A stretch of DNA of 46,650 nt from Paludibacter sp. GTDB taxonomy: Bacteria; Bacteroidota; Bacteroidia; Bacteroidales; Paludibacteraceae. Both the position numbers and the translations under genes were made by a program. Under the pieces are notes generated by a model, which saw only the letters and a program-made list of their open reading frames with translations, made no database searches and had not been told where the DNA came from. The stretch's first letter is position 1. The number at the start of each line of letters is the position of its first letter. The DNA is taken from assembly GCA_027450045.1 (NCBI GenBank), contig DAIDKM010000020.1:1-46650 (forward strand), given 5' to 3'. Below are positions 7,304 through 15,863 of this stretch, one piece after another.

Positions 7304-8560
7304 TTAGTTGTTTGTTGTATTTTTCAAATTATAAACGGCTTGCATGAGTTGCACCTGATGAAGCGATTTGTTGACCATAGCCTGATTTTCTGCCGTTATT
7401 TCGCGAATCAGATCTGTTACCGACATGGTTCCATTTGCCACTTTAGCTTCTGCTGCCATTTTTACGTTGTGACGTAGCTGTATGATTTCATCGTCGCTTT
7501 TAATTAAATTGCGCCATTGATCTATGGCATTCGATTGTTGCATTTCTTGCAACCGGCTATTGAACAGGAATGTTTCCCGTTGTGTGTCAATAAGCTTCTC
7601 ATTATCTTCAATGATGCGAAGGTTATTTTTTTGCGTATAAAGCCCGCCGAAATTCCACGATAAGCGTACTCCACCAAGATAATAGGTCGTAAATGCGTTG
7701 TTGAGCATGTTTAACCCGGGTCGTCCATAGCCGCCTTGTACAAAGAAGTTTATTTTAGGCAAATTGGCGGCATAAATACTTTTTCGCTGACTCTCGTACA
7801 AAAGATTCTGCGCATTGAATAGCGCTAACTCAGGTCGTTTGTTGGGCAATAGAGCAGTTGTTTCAGCCGGTATCTCAGGAGCTGTTAATTGATCGGGATT
7901 TACCGGAGCGCCAATCATAGTTGATAACATTTCAACGTAAGCTTTGCGAACCGTTTGTAATTGAATCCGGTTTTGGCCGGCATTAAGTTGTTCAACATGA
8001 ATATTATCCAAATCAGCCTGATTAGCAACTCCGTTTATGATGTATGCTTTTATTTTATCGTAGTCAGTCTGTAATTCATTTTGCAACAAGCTGTTTTGTT
8101 GAAGTTGATCGTTAAGGGATAAAACACCGAAGAAAAGCTGATTTACCCTATCGTTGAGTGCATACAAATCGACTTTCACGGTTTGTTTACTTACTTCCCC
8201 CGAAGCACGAACAACCCCTTTTTGTGCCTGAATGGCGCCGCCGTCCCAAATCAGTTGCGAAGCTTCGGCAACAGTTTGGTATTGATCTTTACTTAAACTG
8301 GTTAATCCCGGGACATTAATCGGAATTTTGGTTACATCCGACTGATACGTGGCTTTTGCAGAAAGTGAAAATTGAGGCAGATACCCTTTGTTGGCGTTTG
8401 ATAAAGTATATTCAGTCGATTGCGCGATCAGGCCAAATTGTTTCACTTGCGGGTAATTTGCCTGTGCCTTTTGTTGACATTGTTCAATGGTTAATTGTCC
8501 ATAAATAGATGTCATACTGGTGGTTATCGCAAAAATAAAAAGGATGAGGAGTTTATTCAT
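7304..8560 (-). CDS. TolC family outer-membrane efflux protein
   Basis: This 418-residue protein begins with a signal peptide (about residues 1-21, ending IYGQ), followed by two TolC-type repeats of long helical hairpins with short strand segments (for example GGVRLSWNFGGLYT near residues 291-304). Length and layout fit a trimeric outer-membrane export duct of the OEP family. It is the second gene of the operon, 49 bp after the TetR regulator, and would complete a three-part export system with the HlyD adaptor and ABC permeases. Substrate not predictable. Confidence 0.92.
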   Translation of the reverse strand: MNKLLILFIFAITTSMTSIYGQLTIEQCQQKAQANYPQVKQFGLIAQSTEYTLSNANKGYLPQFSLSAKATYQSDVTKIPINVPGLTSLSKDQYQTVAEASQLIWDGGAIQAQKGVVRASGEVSKQTVKVDLYALNDRVNQLFFGVLSLNDQLQQNSLLQNELQTDYDKIKAYIINGVANQADLDNIHVEQLNAGQNRIQLQTVRKAYVEMLSTMIGAPVNPDQLTAPEIPAETTALLPNKRPELALFNAQNLLYESQRKSIYAANLPKINFFVQGGYGRPGLNMLNNAFTTYYLGGVRLSWNFGGLYTQKNNLRIIEDNEKLIDTQRETFLFNSRLQEMQQSNAIDQWRNLIKSDDEIIQLRHNVKMAAEAKVANGTMSVTDLIREITAENQAMVNKSLHQVQLMQAVYNLKNTTNN

Positions 8561-8609
8561 AATAAATAATGGATTTGAGTTTGAAAATCTTCTTATGTAT
8601 GTGCCATTA

Positions 8610-9230
8610 TCATGGCTTCAAGCTATTTAAAATAATCTTTACGTTTTCTTGTTTCCGGTGGGCAATGAGTTTTTGAAAATCTTCATCCGAAATGTTGGTA
8701 ATGACTTTTATTATTGGTTTCACCAAAAAGAGTGTCAAGTTTAATGATATCACCGTAATCAGTAAATCTATTAGTTCCATGGGGCGTATGGTGCCTTTTT
8801 TGATTTCTGCCTGCAACTCTTGTTCTACTTTTCTGAAAGCTTCTTCTCTGGCCGATACAAATTCTTCCGATAAGGTGATAAGCCGTTGTTGATTGGTTGT
8901 TAGTTCATTAATGAACAGAAAAGGAATTTTCGAATTGGCTGCAACGATGTCAAAGTGGGCTTCAATGGTTTCTTTGAGTCTTTGCTCAAATGATCTATCA
9001 GCACCTTCGTTTTGAAAAATCACTGAGAAAAATAAACGTGCTTTTTTTTCAAAAATGGCCTCAAACAAGTTCTCTTTAGTCCGGAAGTAATAATGTACCA
9101 AAGCTTGATTGCAACCTGCAACTTTGGCAATTTCCGTGGTAGATGTCAATGCAAACCCCTTTTCCAAAAAAAGAGTCTCGGCTGCCTCAAGAATTTGTTG
9201 TTCTGTATTCCCCTCTTTGTTGTGTTTCAT
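8610..9230 (-). CDS. TetR family transcriptional regulator of the efflux operon
   Basis: The 206-residue regulator has an N-terminal TetR helix-turn-helix: ILEAAETLFLEKGF, then TSTTEIAKVAGCNQALVHYYF at about residues 28-48, then KENLFEAIFEKK. The all-helical C-terminal domain would bind an inducer, probably a substrate of the pump. It is the first gene of the efflux operon. A 22-bp near-perfect palindrome at 9243-9264 sits at the predicted transcription start, so autorepression is likely. The ATG at 9228-9230 is well placed. Confidence 0.93.
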   Translation of the reverse strand: MKHNKEGNTEQQILEAAETLFLEKGFALTSTTEIAKVAGCNQALVHYYFRTKENLFEAIFEKKARLFFSVIFQNEGADRSFEQRLKETIEAHFDIVAANSKIPFLFINELTTNQQRLITLSEEFVSAREEAFRKVEQELQAEIKKGTIRPMELIDLLITVISLNLTLFLVKPIIKVITNISDEDFQKLIAHRKQENVKIILNSLKP

Positions 9231-9242
9231 TATTCATTATTC

Positions 9243-9264
9243 TATTTAATAGCTCTATTAAATA
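9243..9264. promoter_or_regulatory. Putative TetR operator palindrome
   Basis: TATTTAATAG, CT, CTATTAAATA: two perfect 10-bp half-sites around a 2-bp centre. It begins just after the -7 box at 9269-9276 and ends 13 bp before the TetR start codon, an ideal position to block initiation. Its size and symmetry suit a TetR dimer. Confidence 0.7.
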
Positions 9265-9268
9265 TCGA

Positions 9269-9299
9269 CAAAGATATGATTAAAAGAATGGTGAAACAA
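9269..9299 (-). promoter_or_regulatory. Promoter of the efflux operon
   Basis: On the minus strand: TTG, 20 bp, TATCTTTG. The predicted start near 9262 falls inside the palindrome at 9243-9264. Confidence 0.7.
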
Positions 9300-9699
9300 G
9301 ACGCGTTTGTTGATTTATGTAATATTAGTATTTATCGTTGTCATTCAAGAGTGGATACTATAAAAGGAAGAAGGTATCTTCTTTTAGAAAAAACAGCAAG
9401 GTGGAAAAATGATAATAAACAAGGAATTCAATCTCTTCCCATCAAAACAAAAAAACAGCGCGAAGTTTAAATTCACCCTGCTTTGTGATGTTATCAATGT
9501 TGTATTGCATGATATCAATGAGCTTAGCGATACGGAAGGGATTCATACTATTACTACTGTTATGTTTCATCCCATTATTTGGGTTTTAGCTGCTTTACTA
9601 TCCCTTCCATAAGCGATAAGCACTATAAAAACCCTGATTGATTGTATGAAAAACGAGATTTCTTATCCACATCTTGTTGTTGTTGACTTTCTTTTTCCT
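9300..9699. other. Non-coding stretch, no gene recognised
   Basis: Only short open frames are present (the longest, on the plus strand at 9409-9612, has 67 codons and no family features). No RNA gene or terminator could be recognised. Confidence 0.4.
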
Positions 9700-10097
9700 A
9701 TTTCATATACACATGGCTTTCTTCCTTGTCTTCTTTTATCAATTTCATGTCTGAAATAAGCTATTTCGTGTAAACATTTCATCATTTCGTGTACGTAATG
9801 AGCTATTACGTGTAAGCAATTTGTTATTTCGTGTACGTAATGCGCTATTACGTATAAACAATGCGTCATTACGTGGATAAAGTACGTCGTTGTTTGTATG
9901 AAATAAACATATATTTGTCTTCAATAAACGAATTCATGTATGAAATCCCCGTTTTTATGTCAACAAAGAGAAAAACTAATAAATTTCGCGTCATTTCATG
10001 TACGTAATGCGACATTACGTGCAAACATTTTGTTATTTCGTGTACGAAATGCGACATTACGTGTACGTATTGAACGAATGTTTGTCTGTATTTCGCC
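9700..10097. repeat. 21-bp tandem repeat array, about 19 units
   Basis: The region can be divided into consecutive 21-bp units, with one 20-bp unit at 9973-9992. The best-conserved units follow the pattern ATTWCGTGTAMGYAATGNG plus two bases and lie at 9763-9888 and 9993-10076; units at the ends and in the middle are decayed. Adjacent units form near-palindromes such as TACGTAATGNGNNATTACGT. Twenty-one bp is two helical turns, so all units would face the same side of the DNA. Because 21 is divisible by three, the minus strand also reads as a 7-residue peptide repeat (such as YVHEITN CLHVIAH). Confidence 0.85.
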
Positions 10098-10249
10098 AAA
10101 ATAGGTTTCAAATTCGTGCGATATGCAAAACAGATAGTTATATTGTAAGGGTTATATTGCTTATCCATAGTGTTATACTAATTATTTGTCGTTTATCGGG
10201 TTGTTCGTTATGTTTATTTATGTACAAATTAATGTTCTGCGTTTTGCCA

Positions 10250-10257
10250 CAAAGATA
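10250..10257 (-). promoter_or_regulatory. Possible -7 promoter element upstream of the 21-bp array
   Basis: TATCTTTG on the minus strand. A TTG lies 16 bp upstream, shorter than the usual 19-20, so this is weak. If active it would transcribe through the 21-bp array. Confidence 0.3.
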
Positions 10258-10340
10258 AACAGTTCTTATTTTGCAAAAAATAGAAATAAGGGTACAATGT
10301 ATGCGAGATTTCCTTGCACACGTTGAAAGGCAAGGGCGCC

Positions 10341-10389
10341 AAAAAAAGTTCCGGCTTCTCATGCAAAATAGCATATCAGAAGCCGGAAC
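10341..10389 (-). terminator. Rho-independent terminator
   Basis: A 12-bp perfect stem, GTTCCGGCTTCT (10348-10359) pairing with AGAAGCCGGAAC (10378-10389), is followed on the minus strand by seven T residues (10341-10347). It ends transcription of the sigma/membrane protein/esterase operon. Confidence 0.9.
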
Positions 10390-10499
10390 CGTTATACATG
10401 GACACAAAACGGAATTCGTGGAAACAGCCTAAGTAAGCAATCGTTCAGCAGGCATTATGTCAGAGTTTCCTCATCTTTCTACCAATTACGATTTTCTGC

Positions 10500-11282
10500 T
10501 TACTTATGTTGCCGGAAAAGCCATTCCATCATCAGCGGATCGCTGTAAGCAGCCAACCAGGAGAAATGACCAACTTCGGGATAGAAGGTAAAACCCGGGT
10601 GAGCGCCTGCTTTTGTTAAGGCATTAACCATATCGAGTGAATACATGGGATTTACGGCTGCATCTTCGGCGCCTTGAAAAATCCATATTGGAATGTGTGC
10701 TATGGATGCAACCTTCGAGGTGTCGCCTGCTCCACATACCGGAACTGCGGCAGCAAAAAGATGCGGATAGCGTTCGATAATGTCATACGTTCCGTAGCCA
10801 CCCATGGAAAGGCCGGTAATGTAAACGCGGTTCGAGTCAATGGGCAATGTTTTCATCAATTGATGAATGAGTTGAATGACAAGCTGCATCGGCATGGAAG
10901 GAACTGCTCGTAAGCTGAGTTGATGCGTAATGCTGTCTTCGCTAAAATTCGACCATTCCTGATGAACAGGGCATTGTGGCGCAACAACAATAGCCGGATG
11001 AAGAATCATGGACTGATCGGTTGCAAAATTCATAACGCCCCATTTCAACTGCGCCTTGTTGTCGCTGCCGCGTTCGCCCGAACCATGCAAAAAGATCACA
11101 AGCGGATATCTTCGCAGCGTGTCATAGTCAGGAAAAAGCATCCGGTAATTAAGCGAGTCACCTTTATCGCTGACATACGTATTAAAACTGAAACGGGATG
11201 TTTGTGCAAAGACAAACGAGGTACTTACACTCAAAAGTAGCAAAGTACAGAAAAGGATGATGCGTGGTTTTGAAGTTTTCAT
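10500..11282 (-). CDS. Secreted alpha/beta-hydrolase (esterase / depolymerase-like)
   Basis: This 260-residue protein has a signal peptide (about 1-26, ending FVFAQ), the oxyanion motif HGSGERG (66-72), the nucleophile elbow GLSMGGYG (Ser159), Asp207 in GAEDAAVNP and His239 in VGHFSW, a complete Ser-Asp-His triad. This pattern fits the PHB depolymerase / prolyl-oligopeptidase-like esterases of Bacteroidota, which often cleave acyl or feruloyl esters on polysaccharides. It would act in the periplasm or outside the cell. It lies 35 bp behind the membrane protein gene and ahead of a strong terminator, so it is probably the last gene of the ECF sigma operon. The substrate is not predictable. Confidence 0.88.
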   Translation of the reverse strand: MKTSKPRIILFCTLLLLSVSTSFVFAQTSRFSFNTYVSDKGDSLNYRMLFPDYDTLRRYPLVIFLHGSGERGSDNKAQLKWGVMNFATDQSMILHPAIVVAPQCPVHQEWSNFSEDSITHQLSLRAVPSMPMQLVIQLIHQLMKTLPIDSNRVYITGLSMGGYGTYDIIERYPHLFAAAVPVCGAGDTSKVASIAHIPIWIFQGAEDAAVNPMYSLDMVNALTKAGAHPGFTFYPEVGHFSWLAAYSDPLMMEWLFRQHK

Positions 11283-11317
11283 GTGGACATGTTTAAAATG
11301 GATATTCTATTTCGCAC

Positions 11318-11950
11318 TTACAGTTGATTTGTCGGTTCTTGTAGAAAATTGGCAGAATCGCTGAGACTTGCATATAAATCTTTGTATCGTTGGTTATGTT
11401 GATGATTTAGCCACCAGGGCATCGAAAGAAGGAATATGCATAACACGATTAAAAATGGCAACATCTCATGTCCCCAGATTGAGTTTTTAAGATCGGTGAG
11501 GTAACCGTAAAATATGCCACCGGCACAGAGATAAAAAAAGAGAAAATACGATACGAAATCGACCCTTTTGATCCGGTTCAGTTTTTCACGAAAGAAAAAT
11601 GTCGATTCTTTCATGGACATCGTATCGGCTGTTTTTATAAAAACGATAAACCTGTTGATTTCCGATATCGTTTTAATGAACAGGAATAATCCGGCCAACG
11701 AGAGTGGAATAATCGAACCGGTTGACAGATGTACTCCAAGATATGCAAATGCGTATATCATCAATCCTAAATAGAGTATCAAAGATATTGCATAAAGAAG
11801 ACTTTTCAATTTTAAGTCTGCAACTACCCTGGCAATTATTGTGCTATGTTTCATACGGATGAGCTCTCCCATGTTTACGTTAGGATACTCTTCTGTTTGA
11901 TGATTTTTGTGCACGTCATGCCAAATCGATTTTAAATCATTTGTGTTCAT
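11318..11950 (-). CDS. Four-TM membrane protein, partner of the ECF sigma factor
   Basis: A 210-residue protein of unknown function. The N-terminus (MNTNDLKSIWHDVHKN) is soluble, and membrane segments are seen near residues 50-72, 79-95, 132-151 and 162-180. Its start overlaps the sigma-factor stop by 14 bp, so the two are translated in step. This arrangement is common for Bacteroidota ECF sigma factors, where the second gene often encodes a regulator of the sigma factor. No recognised anti-sigma zinc motif is present, so the role is inferred from position only. Confidence 0.75.
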   Translation of the reverse strand: MNTNDLKSIWHDVHKNHQTEEYPNVNMGELIRMKHSTIIARVVADLKLKSLLYAISLILYLGLMIYAFAYLGVHLSTGSIIPLSLAGLFLFIKTISEINRFIVFIKTADTMSMKESTFFFREKLNRIKRVDFVSYFLFFYLCAGGIFYGYLTDLKNSIWGHEMLPFLIVLCIFLLSMPWWLNHQHNQRYKDLYASLSDSANFLQEPTNQL

Positions 11951-12422
11951 ATCCCAATATTTTAATCAGTTTGTTTTTGATTCTGGTAATTTTGACACCT
12001 GTGTTGCTTTCCGACATGCCTGTTATTGCTGCAATTTCCTTGTATTCATATTCTTCTAAATATAAAATAATAATTGCCTTTTCTACTTCGGATAAATGGT
12101 TAATAGCCTGATATAACTTATCTCTATTCCCTGACTCGTCATCATCAGGTTCCGGGATGATATATTCATTTTTCGATAATTCAATATATTTTGGTTGGAT
12201 GTGCTCTTTGCGAATGAGATCAATAGCTGTATTCAAAGCAACTCTGAAAAGCCACGTTGAAATAGTTGATTGTTGATTAAACCCGGGATATGCATTCCAC
12301 AGCCGTATCAGCATCTCCTGATAGTAATCTTCCTTATATGGATTTCTATAGAAATAAATATTACAGATTTTATGCAATATCCCCTGATGTTTCTCAATGA
12401 TTTCTATAAACTCTTTTTCCAC
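11937..12422 (-). CDS. ECF-type RNA polymerase sigma factor
   Basis: The 161-residue protein has region 2 (EDYYQEMLIRLWNAYPGF, then STISTWLFRVALNTAIDLIRK at about 52-72) and region 4 (LSEVEKAIIILYLEEYEYKEIAAITGMSESNTGVKITRIKNKL at about 109-151), with only a short linker, as in group 4 (ECF) sigma factors. The start is a GTG at 12420-12422. Targets probably include its own operon (membrane protein and secreted esterase). No upstream promoter of the housekeeping type is evident, which fits self-activation. Confidence 0.93.
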   Translation of the reverse strand: MEKEFIEIIEKHQGILHKICNIYFYRNPYKEDYYQEMLIRLWNAYPGFNQQSTISTWLFRVALNTAIDLIRKEHIQPKYIELSKNEYIIPEPDDDESGNRDKLYQAINHLSEVEKAIIILYLEEYEYKEIAAITGMSESNTGVKITRIKNKLIKILGYEHK

Positions 12423-12772
12423 TTTCTGATAGATTTAATGAGTTAGTCGAATATTTCGAACCAAATATTACAAATGGGGAAATTTATTTAGTCAAAGATA
12501 GGATGTTTGCTTCATTGTTGTTTTATCACAAAGATTTTCTTACAACAAAGCATTTTGCCTTTGATTCTCTTTTTGGCAAAAGGTTCAAGTTTGAACTAAA
12601 ATCAAAGGGATATCTACACTATCCAAGTGAATGCAAAAGTGTTGCATTTGTAGCATAGTGTAAGCTTGCAAAAAAGATATTCAAGAGATGCTCATGGATG
12701 TGTTTGCTCATTCTTGTGCAAACAATGATTCTCTTGCGGTTTCGGGCTTCTTTTTTTGATGTTTGGGGAAAT
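12423..12772. other. Intergenic stretch with a nested hairpin
   Basis: No gene is seen. A nested dyad lies at 12616-12661: outer arms ACACTAT (12616-12622) and ATAGTGT (12655-12661), inner arms AATGCAA (12630-12636) and TTGCATT (12642-12648). It could be a weak terminator for the small membrane protein gene upstream on the minus strand, although the T run is poor. Confidence 0.4.
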
Positions 12773-12964
12773 TTATTCCTCCGTCTCCACGATGTTTCCA
12801 CCGGCATTGCAGTGGGGTGGTGGATAACCATGTTTTCGTATCGTCAAAAACCGAAAGAAGTGCTTCCACATTGATAAAAGCATAAACTCAACTGTAATTA
12901 ATACAAAAACAATCCCAAAGAAATGCCACACGGAGCCAAAGGCAAATTGAAAAAGAGTCATCAT
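12773..12964 (-). CDS. Small membrane protein, hypothetical
   Basis: The 63-residue product has one strong hydrophobic segment (about residues 5-30, FQFAFGSVWHFFGIVFVLITVEF) and a soluble tail with HGYPPPHCNAGG. Short proteins with a WHF-G membrane helix and a YPPxHC tail recur in Bacteroidota, so this is likely real. Function unknown. Two adjacent ATGs follow a GTG; the first ATG (12962-12964) is used. An overlapping frame on the same strand (12619-12831) is less convincing. Confidence 0.6.
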   Translation of the reverse strand: MMTLFQFAFGSVWHFFGIVFVLITVEFMLLSMWKHFFRFLTIRKHGYPPPHCNAGGNIVETEE

Positions 12965-13129
12965 CACATTTCAACTAATTAAAAATCAATACCTCAATCA
13001 AATACCAAAGGCTTCCCTCCAATCCGGCGGCATGACTTTGGGATTTGTATCAATTATTCGAACGATTCAGAAGCTTATATCACAGCCGCTTCCTTCCAAC
13101 TTCATATCTTCAAAAACGTGCCCGAGTCA

Positions 13130-15382
13130 TTAAAAATGAATGCGTAGATCGACTCCCACTTGTGCGGGTTTGCCCCGCTGTGCAAAATGATTTCCCATCG
13201 ACTCAAAATAGAATGTCCTGTAATCCGTGTTCAGGGCATTTTTTGTCCATAAACTCAATTGAATGGCTCCTTTTTCAGCCGTCACTCGTCCATTCAGCAA
13301 AGTATAGAAGTTTTGTGATACGCTATTGTCTTCTGTCCAGTAAATCGGGCCTACACCGGTTGTTTGCACGTTAAACATCAATTTATCCATAAGAGGCGAA
13401 TGCAAATGAAGGGTATAATCAGCTGTCACTGACAATGTATTTAAAGGGGCAAAAGGGAGATGGTTGCCTTTATAGCTCACTTGTTGACCTTGTTGATTCA
13501 CCACATCATACTTCGTAAAAATTGCATCGGAATAACCATAGGAGACGGATGCAGCTAAATCATCGGTTATATACGAGCGGATAGCCGCTTCGAAACCTTT
13601 GCTTTCCGAACGTCCGGCATTGGTAATGATACGCGTTGTGTAGATAGGCGTATAAGTTACAATCTGCTGGTTAGAGGTGTTGATGTAGAACAATGCAGCA
13701 TCCACAAACAATTTATTTTTAATGGGCTGACTGTGCATTCCAATCTCGTAATTCCACGATGATTCCGGTTTATAACTGATGGCTTCCTGAATCGGAGGCA
13801 TGGGGCTGTTGCTCATTTCGGCTGTAAGCAAATCGGAAAACATTTCAAAGTTATAACCGCCGGCTTTATATCCTTTGGCAACCGAGCCATAGAGATTATA
13901 TTGATCATTAAAATCGTATTTCACAGCAATCTTGGGTAATAACTCCCATGCATCCTGCTGGTTATGACCCTTTATCTGATACGTCGAGTCAACAGGGAAA
14001 GCGGGAATCGTCGGAGCAACCTGCATGGATGTATTCAACGCGGCAGAAGTATTATAATCAATGTGGGTTGTCTCGTACGAAAGACGCAATCCTCCCGTCA
14101 CCGAAAGTCCTTTCCACAAACGGTACGTCGATTGATGGTAAAGAGCAAGCCCTTGTGTAGGAGTTTTGAAAAGCCCGGGTACCGCCATCTGTTGATTGGT
14201 GACGGTGATGGTCGGCATCGTTGGATATTGTGCTTTTGCCATATCAAAATAGCTTTGAATCATGGCAATGCCGCCTTGTTCAAACACCATCGGAGCGTCC
14301 GTTGTTAAACCCTGATAGAAACCGAACAATCCGGTCACCCATTGATAACGACTTGCACGATCGGACTTGAAAACAAACTCTTGTGTCCACGCGCTTTGCT
14401 TTTGATTTTGCGTGAGCGAAAAAATGGAATCGGGTGTAAAATCCTGATCCATTTGCATCCTGTCATTGAAATATTGATATCCTGTGGTTGAACTAAAACT
14501 GTAGTGATCGCCGGTGTATTGAATAAAGAGTGCGTTATTCAGCAAGTTTCGACGATAGGTTCCCGGGTCATTGTAATTGACGGGAAGTTCCTGGCCGGAA
14601 GCATTTAATTCTCCATAAGGATACCCGTTTTGATCGCTGTATTCGTAGCCAAGCGTATATTCGGCTTTCCATCGGTTGTTGGGACGCCATTCGAGACGCG
14701 CGCGTCCACCGAGAGCTTGTATGGCATCTGCTTTTTTGCCTGTGAAGACATTGGTAAAAAACCCTCCGTCATGCCGGTAATTTCCACTAAAAGAGAATCC
14801 GAGCTGTTTACTTAGTTTATGATAGATGGAAATTCCTGCATGGTATTGGTTGTAGTTGGCCACCGAAAGCAACAGGTCGTTTCCCTGGTAATCGAAAGGA
14901 GACAACGTGGTGATATTGACAATGCCACCCATCGAATTGCGTCCATATAAAGTTCCCTGCGGTCCGCGAAGCACTTCAATATGAGCGATGTCGTAAAAAT
15001 CGAAATCAAACGCGCTTTTATCCAAATAAGGTACATTATCCACATAAAGTCCAACGGACGAACCGGTAATGCGGGCGCCTACACCACGAATGTATATTGT
15101 TGAAGTAAGTTTGGAGCCATAATCGGGTATAAATAGATTGGGCACATACGCGCTTATATCTTTCAACGACATGATATTGCGGTTGAGTATGCTTTGCGCG
15201 GAAATGGAAGTGCCCGCAACCGGCAAATCTTTCAGAAGACTCGTTTCGCGGGGTGAGAGCACGGTGACTTCATTCAACTGATATTCCTTTGTGTTGAGTG
15301 TATCGGCGGTTTCGGCAAAGAGCGATTTCGACATAACGAACAGAAGCAACAGGAAGGCAATAGAAAAGGGGTTTCGTTTCAT
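13130..15382 (-). CDS. TonB-dependent outer-membrane receptor
   Basis: A 750-residue receptor with a signal peptide (MKRNPFSIAFLLLLFVMSKS, cleaved near LFAET), a plug domain from about residue 30 to 160 containing the motif IEVLRGPQGTLYGRNSMGG, and a 22-strand-type barrel ending in the aromatic residue of VDLRIHF. There is no N-terminal carboxypeptidase-like domain and no SusD gene beside it, so it resembles siderophore/vitamin receptors (FyuA-like) more than SusC. A longer frame to 15505 contains an implausible leader, so the ATG at 15380-15382 is chosen. The ligand is unknown. Confidence 0.93.
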   Translation of the reverse strand: MKRNPFSIAFLLLLFVMSKSLFAETADTLNTKEYQLNEVTVLSPRETSLLKDLPVAGTSISAQSILNRNIMSLKDISAYVPNLFIPDYGSKLTSTIYIRGVGARITGSSVGLYVDNVPYLDKSAFDFDFYDIAHIEVLRGPQGTLYGRNSMGGIVNITTLSPFDYQGNDLLLSVANYNQYHAGISIYHKLSKQLGFSFSGNYRHDGGFFTNVFTGKKADAIQALGGRARLEWRPNNRWKAEYTLGYEYSDQNGYPYGELNASGQELPVNYNDPGTYRRNLLNNALFIQYTGDHYSFSSTTGYQYFNDRMQMDQDFTPDSIFSLTQNQKQSAWTQEFVFKSDRASRYQWVTGLFGFYQGLTTDAPMVFEQGGIAMIQSYFDMAKAQYPTMPTITVTNQQMAVPGLFKTPTQGLALYHQSTYRLWKGLSVTGGLRLSYETTHIDYNTSAALNTSMQVAPTIPAFPVDSTYQIKGHNQQDAWELLPKIAVKYDFNDQYNLYGSVAKGYKAGGYNFEMFSDLLTAEMSNSPMPPIQEAISYKPESSWNYEIGMHSQPIKNKLFVDAALFYINTSNQQIVTYTPIYTTRIITNAGRSESKGFEAAIRSYITDDLAASVSYGYSDAIFTKYDVVNQQGQQVSYKGNHLPFAPLNTLSVTADYTLHLHSPLMDKLMFNVQTTGVGPIYWTEDNSVSQNFYTLLNGRVTAEKGAIQLSLWTKNALNTDYRTFYFESMGNHFAQRGKPAQVGVDLRIHF

Positions 15383-15863
15383 TTTTCTGATCTTATTATA
15401 AAAGGTGAGTTGATGTTCAAAATCGTTTGTGCTCCTTGTCGGCAAACACGTATCAAAAGTCGCCACAAAGAACGGGAAAAAATGAATTCCGCTATATCCC
15501 CACATATTGGGAGATTTTAGGGTGTTCCGGCAAGTAAAATAATCTCTTTACAATTTCAATACACAACAAATCAGGAAAATGGCAAGAATGACGAAAAACA
15601 AGGCAAGTACTAAGCGTTTGTTTATTCATTCGTTGACCTGAAGTTACTGGATGAAAATCTATAGGCCGCCGTGTGATTTTTTTGTAGCTTTGTAGCGTAA
15701 ACGTATTGCATCAGTTCTGAAATAGACTATCGGAGAATAATAGGATGCAGAGCTAATTTTTCAATCATCTCCTTAATGAAACGGGTATTACGTCATGGAA
15801 CCCTCAGGGCCGATATTATTTGCGAGTTCCATACATCCTTAATGTGAAATAAAATATAATCGT
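15383..15863. other. Intergenic region between divergent genes, with glycosyltransferase leader
   Basis: A -7-like box TAGCTTTG lies at 15687-15694 on the plus strand without a good -33 partner; if used, the glycosyltransferase mRNA would carry a leader of about 160 nt. That leader contains a stem ATGGAAC (15795-15801) with GTTCCAT (15826-15832) enclosing a short CCC/GGG hairpin. The half facing the receptor gene shows nothing recognisable. Confidence 0.4.

Noticed and set aside
9409-9612. 67-codon plus-strand frame between the TetR gene and the 21-bp array
   Set aside because: No family features, no promoter match and no neighbouring plus-strand gene; probably chance.
9700-10097. CRISPR array
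   Set aside because: Units are contiguous with no unique spacers between them and no cas genes lie nearby.
9663-10168. Two minus-strand frames of 68 and 99 codons with 7-residue peptide repeats
   Set aside because: They are the translation of the 21-bp DNA array, and the frame changes at the 20-bp unit; the DNA repeat is the simpler explanation, although a peptide role is left open in the findings.
12619-12831. 70-codon minus-strand frame
   Set aside because: Overlaps the better small membrane-protein gene and ends inside a hairpin; composition unlike its neighbours.
15795-15832. Riboswitch ahead of the glycosyltransferase
   Set aside because: The small stem does not match the cobalamin, TPP, SAM or preQ1 patterns I know, and the gene is not of a typical regulated family.
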